DNA of 32,875 nucleotides from Yeguia hominis (GTDB lineage Bacteria > Bacillota > Clostridia > Oscillospirales > Acutalibacteraceae): positions 1 to 32,875 of the forward strand of contig NZ_JACRSN010000026.1 of NCBI RefSeq assembly GCF_014384705.1, read 5' to 3'. The notes under the pieces are model-generated. The model was not told the origin of the DNA. It saw only the letters and a program-made list of their open reading frames with translations, and searched no databases. Positions 30,380 to 32,875 of this stretch are shown piece by piece. The position numbers and the translations under genes were made by a program. Within the stretch, counting starts at the first letter, position 1, and every line of letters begins with the position of its first letter.

Positions 30380-30796
30380 CTATTTCTGTGCAAAAAGTTG
30401 TGTTTCAATATCTGTGATCGTGATGTGCGAGAGGTAGGCGGCGCACTGCTCGTTCATCTGCCGGTACAGCGCGTCCATCACGCCTGCCATACCGGAGCAG
30501 ATGGCGCAGTCCCGGTCAATGTCCCCGCTGTGCCACGCGCAGTCCACAAAGCGGGTATTTATCGCCTCCGCCACCTGCCGGAGAGAAAGGGCTGCGGGGT
30601 CGGTGCAAAGGCGATAGCCGCCGTCCAGACCCTCCCGGGTCTCCACCATTCCCGCCTTTTTCAGCCCCGCCAGCACCCGACGAACGCGGGTGGGGTTGGT
30701 GCAGATGTTCTCCGCCAGAGCCTCGCTGCTGAGAGAGCGTCCGCTGTGGCTCAGGCAGACCAGCGCGTGAACCGCCAGATTAAAGGAACTGTCCAT
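30380..30796 (-). CDS. Rrf2-family iron-sulfur-type regulator
   Basis: This 138-residue regulator has a winged helix (about 1-75; ENICTNPTRVRRVLAGLKKAGMVETREGLDGGYRL) and a cysteine cluster CAWHSGDIDRDCAIC resembling the [Fe-S] ligands of IscR/NsrR. GGAGG lies 7 bases before the ATG at 30796. It is the first gene of the thioredoxin/TrxB/NifX/Crp operon, and its own promoter carries an inverted repeat, so autoregulation in response to iron-sulfur, redox or NO status is likely. Confidence 0.9.
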   Translation of the reverse strand: MDSSFNLAVHALVCLSHSGRSLSSEALAENICTNPTRVRRVLAGLKKAGMVETREGLDGGYRLCTDPAALSLRQVAEAINTRFVDCAWHSGDIDRDCAICSGMAGVMDALYRQMNEQCAAYLSHITITDIETQLFAQK

Positions 30797-30834
30797 GGTC
30801 ATCCCTCCTGCGATAATCTGTGCTTGTGGCAAGT

Positions 30835-30878
30835 ACAGTTTCTACTGTGACTATAACAGATACAGTTCGGCGTGTCAA
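30835..30878 (-). promoter_or_regulatory. Consensus promoter with Rrf2-type operator
   Basis: On the minus strand TTGACA (30878-30873), 17 bases and TATAGT (30855-30850) form a near-consensus promoter. ACAGT-TTCT-ACTGT (30835-30848) lies at the start of transcription, and a further ACAGT lies in the spacer (30862-30866). The repeat pattern suggests cooperative Rrf2 binding and repression. Confidence 0.7.
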
Positions 30879-30919
30879 GCTTTTTCGTCAATTTTTTCAG
30901 CGGAAGCCCTCCATAGCTG

Positions 30920-30976
30920 TTGACAACAGGGCGAATATGCGTATAATGGGAAACAAGAATAAGAATAGTTCTTATT
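30920..30976 (+). promoter_or_regulatory. Promoter and Per/Fur-type box of the PerR-like gene
   Basis: TTGACA (30920-30925), 16 bases and TATAAT (30942-30947) form a strong promoter. AATAAGAA-TAG-TTCTTATT (30958-30976), a perfect 8-bp inverted repeat, lies just downstream, close in form to a PerR box. Autorepression by the encoded Fur-family protein is the simple reading. Confidence 0.72.
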
Positions 30977-30991
30977 TTGGAGGGGCGCAGT

Positions 30992-31381
30992 ATGCCGAAA
31001 TATGCAGAGGAGATATTGGCTGCCGTAACGGAGCTTCAGCGGCACCCCACGGCGGAGCAGGTGTTCCTGGAGATGAAAAAGGAGCATCCCAGTATCGCCA
31101 TTGGCACGGTATACAAGCATCTGAACGCCTTGGCGGAGGAGGGTCTGCTGCACCGCATCACGGAGTCGGGTTCGCCGGACCGGTACGACCGAACGGAACG
31201 GCACGATCACTTGATTTGCAGCCGGTGCGGGAAAATCGCGGACGTTCACCTGCCGGATATACAGAGCCGGATCGAGCACGCGCTGGGACGGGAGATCCTC
31301 TCGTATGATCTTAAAATCAGGTATATCTGTCCCGATTGCAGGAAACAGGAAGAAAACAACGCTGAAGGAGGCACCCAATGA
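30992..31381 (+). CDS. Fur-family regulator, PerR-like
   Basis: This 129-residue metal-dependent repressor has a winged helix (about 10-60; PTAEQVFLEMKKEHPSIAIGTVYKHLNALAEEGLL), metal-site HDHLICSRCG and structural zinc cysteines C76, C79, C113 and C116. The short length and YDRTERHDHLIC segment favour PerR over Fur, but the peroxide-sensing histidines cannot be confirmed by eye. The ATG at 30992 has GGAGG upstream. Its stop overlaps the ferritin start (ATGA), coupling iron storage to peroxide control. Confidence 0.9.
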   Translation: MPKYAEEILAAVTELQRHPTAEQVFLEMKKEHPSIAIGTVYKHLNALAEEGLLHRITESGSPDRYDRTERHDHLICSRCGKIADVHLPDIQSRIEHALGREILSYDLKIRYICPDCRKQEENNAEGGTQ

Positions 31382-31887
31382 ACGCTAACGTATCGAAGCT
31401 GCTCAACGAACAAATCAACAAGGAGTTCTACTCCGCCTATCTGTATCTGGATTTTGCCAACTACTACGCCGCCGCGGGCTTAGACGGCTTTGAGAACTGG
31501 TACCGGGTACAGGCGCAGGAGGAGCGGGATCACGCCATGCTGTTCTATCAGTATTTGCAGAATAACGGCGAGGGCGTCACCTTTGAGGCTATCGCAAAGC
31601 CGGAGTGGGAACGAGGCGACCACATGACCCCGCTGAAAAAGGCGCTGGAGCATGAGAAACTCGTCACCGCCAGCATCGACGCCATCTACGCCGCCGCATA
31701 CGAGGCCAGAGACTTCCGTGCCATGCAGATGCTGGACTGGTTCATCAAGGAGCAGGGCGAGGAGGAGAAGAACGCCGCCGACCTCATCACCAAGATGGAG
31801 CTGTTCGGCGGTGACAGCAAGGGGCTGTATATGCTCAACAGCGAGCTGAAGGCACGGGTCTACACAGCGCCCTCGCTGGTGTTGTAA
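31378..31887 (+). CDS. ftn: Ferritin
   Basis: This 169-residue non-haem ferritin has ferroxidase-type residues in INKEFYSAYLYLDFANYY, QEERDHAMLFYQYL and FIKEQGEEEKNAADLI. It stores iron in the cytoplasm and limits Fenton chemistry. The start overlaps the PerR-like gene by 4 bases, so both are expressed from the same promoter and box. Confidence 0.95.
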   Translation: MNANVSKLLNEQINKEFYSAYLYLDFANYYAAAGLDGFENWYRVQAQEERDHAMLFYQYLQNNGEGVTFEAIAKPEWERGDHMTPLKKALEHEKLVTASIDAIYAAAYEARDFRAMQMLDWFIKEQGEEEKNAADLITKMELFGGDSKGLYMLNSELKARVYTAPSLVL

Positions 31888-31911
31888 GCCCTGCGCGGCT
31901 GCGGGCTTTCG
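31886..31911 (+). terminator. Weak terminator after ferritin
   Basis: AAGCCC (31886-31891) pairs with GGGCTT (31903-31908), followed by TC. Short stem and poor T tract. Nothing else is seen between here and 32075. Confidence 0.4.
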
Positions 31912-32075
31912 CATCAGACAAAAGGCAGACTGCGTACTCTGATGTACCAAAAACGGCATAAATTTCCCTGCGACTATAAGTATATAGGCGGTTGCACATT
32001 TAGGATATTAAAACATGAGCAAAATGCACATACAATACAAGTTAAGAACACTTCATCTGCAGGAGACTTGTTTGT

Positions 32076-32258
32076 ATGATAGACTACGCATTTATAGGCG
32101 CACGGCTCAAGGAAGCGCGCATACGGAAAAACATGACGCAGGAGTAGCGTGCGGATTACCTCGGTGTGGAGCGCAGCGGACTGTCGCTGGAGCTTGGAAA
32201 AATGCGGGATGAGGGCTTGCTCGACTTTCACAAAAGCCATTTTATTTTGAAGGTGTGA
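32076..32258 (+). pseudogene. Hybrid remnant of an XRE regulator and a Crp regulator
   Basis: The frame from ATG 32076 gives MIDYAFIGARLKEARIRKNMTQE, the first helices of an XRE-type HTH. A TAG follows at codon 24. The frame then continues RADYLGVERSGLSLELGKMRDEGLLDFHKSHFILKV, which aligns with the last 40 residues of the Crp-family protein at 6877-7542 (ADYLSVERSALSNELSIMQRDGLIRYEKNHFDV). The join lies where both families have a similar HTH turn. It has a good RBS (AGGAG) but no functional product is expected. Confidence 0.7.
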
Positions 32259-32363
32259 CAGCTTATCCAGCGTACATCTATAACAGATAAAAAGTAGCCC
32301 CGGTTTTTCATACTGTTTGCCCACTTTGCGAAGGGTTTTTATGTGCAATGGCTTAAAATGAGA

Positions 32364-32410
32364 GGGTCCCCACTGAAATTCAAGTGAATTTCAGTGGGGA
32401 CCCTTTTATT
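32364..32410. terminator. Long near-perfect palindrome, bidirectional terminator
   Basis: GGGTCCCCACTGAAATT (32364-32380) and its exact complement (32387-32403) form at least a 17-bp stem that can extend to 19, followed by TTTTATTTT on the plus strand. It lies between the XRE-Crp remnant and the LysR fragment. Confidence 0.75.
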
Positions 32411-32417
32411 TTCGTTT

Positions 32418-32712
32418 TTACACTTTCGCGCAGAAATCCCAAAGGCTTTTTGCGGCTCCGGGCAAACTGCGGTTCTTTTTCGTAATCAACCACAAGGTCC
32501 ATGGGAACTCTGGCTTTTTCAATGGAACGCAGCCGCCCCTGCCGCTGTATAGCTTTTCCACCAGTGGTCGGCAAATGATGATGACGCCCTTATTCTCCGC
32601 CACCATCTCCAGCAGTAAATCCCACAGGGAGGAAGTAAACGTGACTTGCGGTACAAACCCGGCCTCCGCGCATCGCTGTAAGATTTGATCGTACTTATCC
32701 CGATGTTGTTAT
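32418..32712 (-). pseudogene. LysR-type regulator, 3' fragment
   Basis: The frame reads HRDKYDQILQRCAEAGFVPQ, VTFTSSLWDLLLEMVAENKG, VIIICRPLV and PEFPWTLWLITKKNR, the end of a LysR substrate-binding domain. A TAA stop stands just before the first residue, and upstream lies a different gene, so the DNA-binding half is missing. The 3' end is normal and followed by a strong terminator. Confidence 0.7.
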
Positions 32713-32713
32713 G

Positions 32714-32875
32714 TCACAGACTGGATAGTGCCCTTGAGACCATTTCTTTATAATCTGTTTTTATCTTTTCAGGCCCTTTGATTCTTACTTTCCCGCCGAA
32801 GCCGAAAATCCAGCTGAAGAAGATATGGCTGATGGCCACCCGGACGATCACGCGGAAGGTGCTCATATCGCAGGC
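32714..32875 (-). CDS. WYL-domain transcriptional regulator, 3' end (partial)
   Basis: The last 53 residues of a gene that continues past the window edge: FRVIVRVAISHIFFSWIFGFGGKVRIKGPEKIKTDYKEMVSRALSSL. The FFSWIFGFGGKVRIKGPEK segment is the typical end of WYL-domain regulators, which carry an N-terminal HTH and sense nucleic-acid or other ligands. It ends 1 base before the LysR fragment begins. Confidence 0.75.
   Translation of the reverse strand, partial: ACDMSTFRVIVRVAISHIFFSWIFGFGGKVRIKGPEKIKTDYKEMVSRALSSL

Overview
The window looks like chromosome or large accessory DNA of a strictly anaerobic, low-oxygen Firmicute, most likely a gut Clostridium-type organism (Oscillospiraceae/Lachnospiraceae-like). 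The reasons are the desulfoferrodoxin, rubrerythrin, rubredoxin and PerR-like set, several 4Fe-4S membrane proteins, strong GGAGG ribosome binding sites and Firmicute-style integrative element genes. I cannot name a genus. The flanks appear GC-rich and the central element (about 11.4-21 kb) visibly more AT-rich, which fits acquisition.

Left flank (1-10.7 kb). A minus-strand operon (3373 to 190) encodes a 50-residue CXXC membrane peptide, a NapH-like polyferredoxin membrane protein, a TlpA-type thioredoxin lipoprotein and an MsrA-MsrB lipoprotein. Together they look like an extracytoplasmic methionine sulfoxide repair chain. A response regulator and histidine kinase are divergent from it. Then come a multiply broken UPF0158 gene, a divergent ferredoxin-type protein / Crp-Fnr regulator pair, a YiiX/C92-like cysteine peptidase gene cut by one in-frame TGA, a beta-CASP metallo-beta-lactamase and a four-helix membrane protein.

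Central accessory region (10.7-22.2 kb). A broken parA has a roughly 51-bp palindrome-bearing insertion in its Walker A motif and a foreign 3' end. An integrative element follows, with arm-type repeats, two tandem paralogous tyrosine integrases, an excisionase-like protein, a small zinc-binding protein and a sigma-like protein. Next is a long minus-strand SOS-type operon: LexA-like repressor, two zinc ribbons, Y-family polymerase, YolD-like protein, SLOG/DUF1273 protein, SRAP (YedK) peptidase and two small unknowns. A degraded IS5-family insertion sequence lies at 21091-22221.

Right flank (22.2-31.9 kb) is a redox and oxygen-defence island. Minus-strand operon A is FTR-like protein, 2x[4Fe-4S] ferredoxin, 4Fe-4S membrane protein, thioredoxin, CoA-disulfide reductase-rhodanese and small alarmone synthetase, with overlapping start/stop codons in three places. 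Operon B is rubrerythrin, desulfoferrodoxin, a DUF6219-like peptide and rubredoxin. Operon C is an Rrf2 regulator, a WCPYC thioredoxin, thioredoxin reductase, a ClbS/DUF134/NifX chimera and a Crp-Fnr regulator. A plus-strand PerR-like gene and ferritin complete it. Several of these have promoters with clear palindromic operators.

Right end (31.9-32.9 kb) is debris: an XRE-Crp hybrid remnant, a LysR 3' fragment, and the 3' end of a WYL-domain regulator running off the window. Chimeric or truncated genes recur across the window, suggesting repeated illegitimate recombination.
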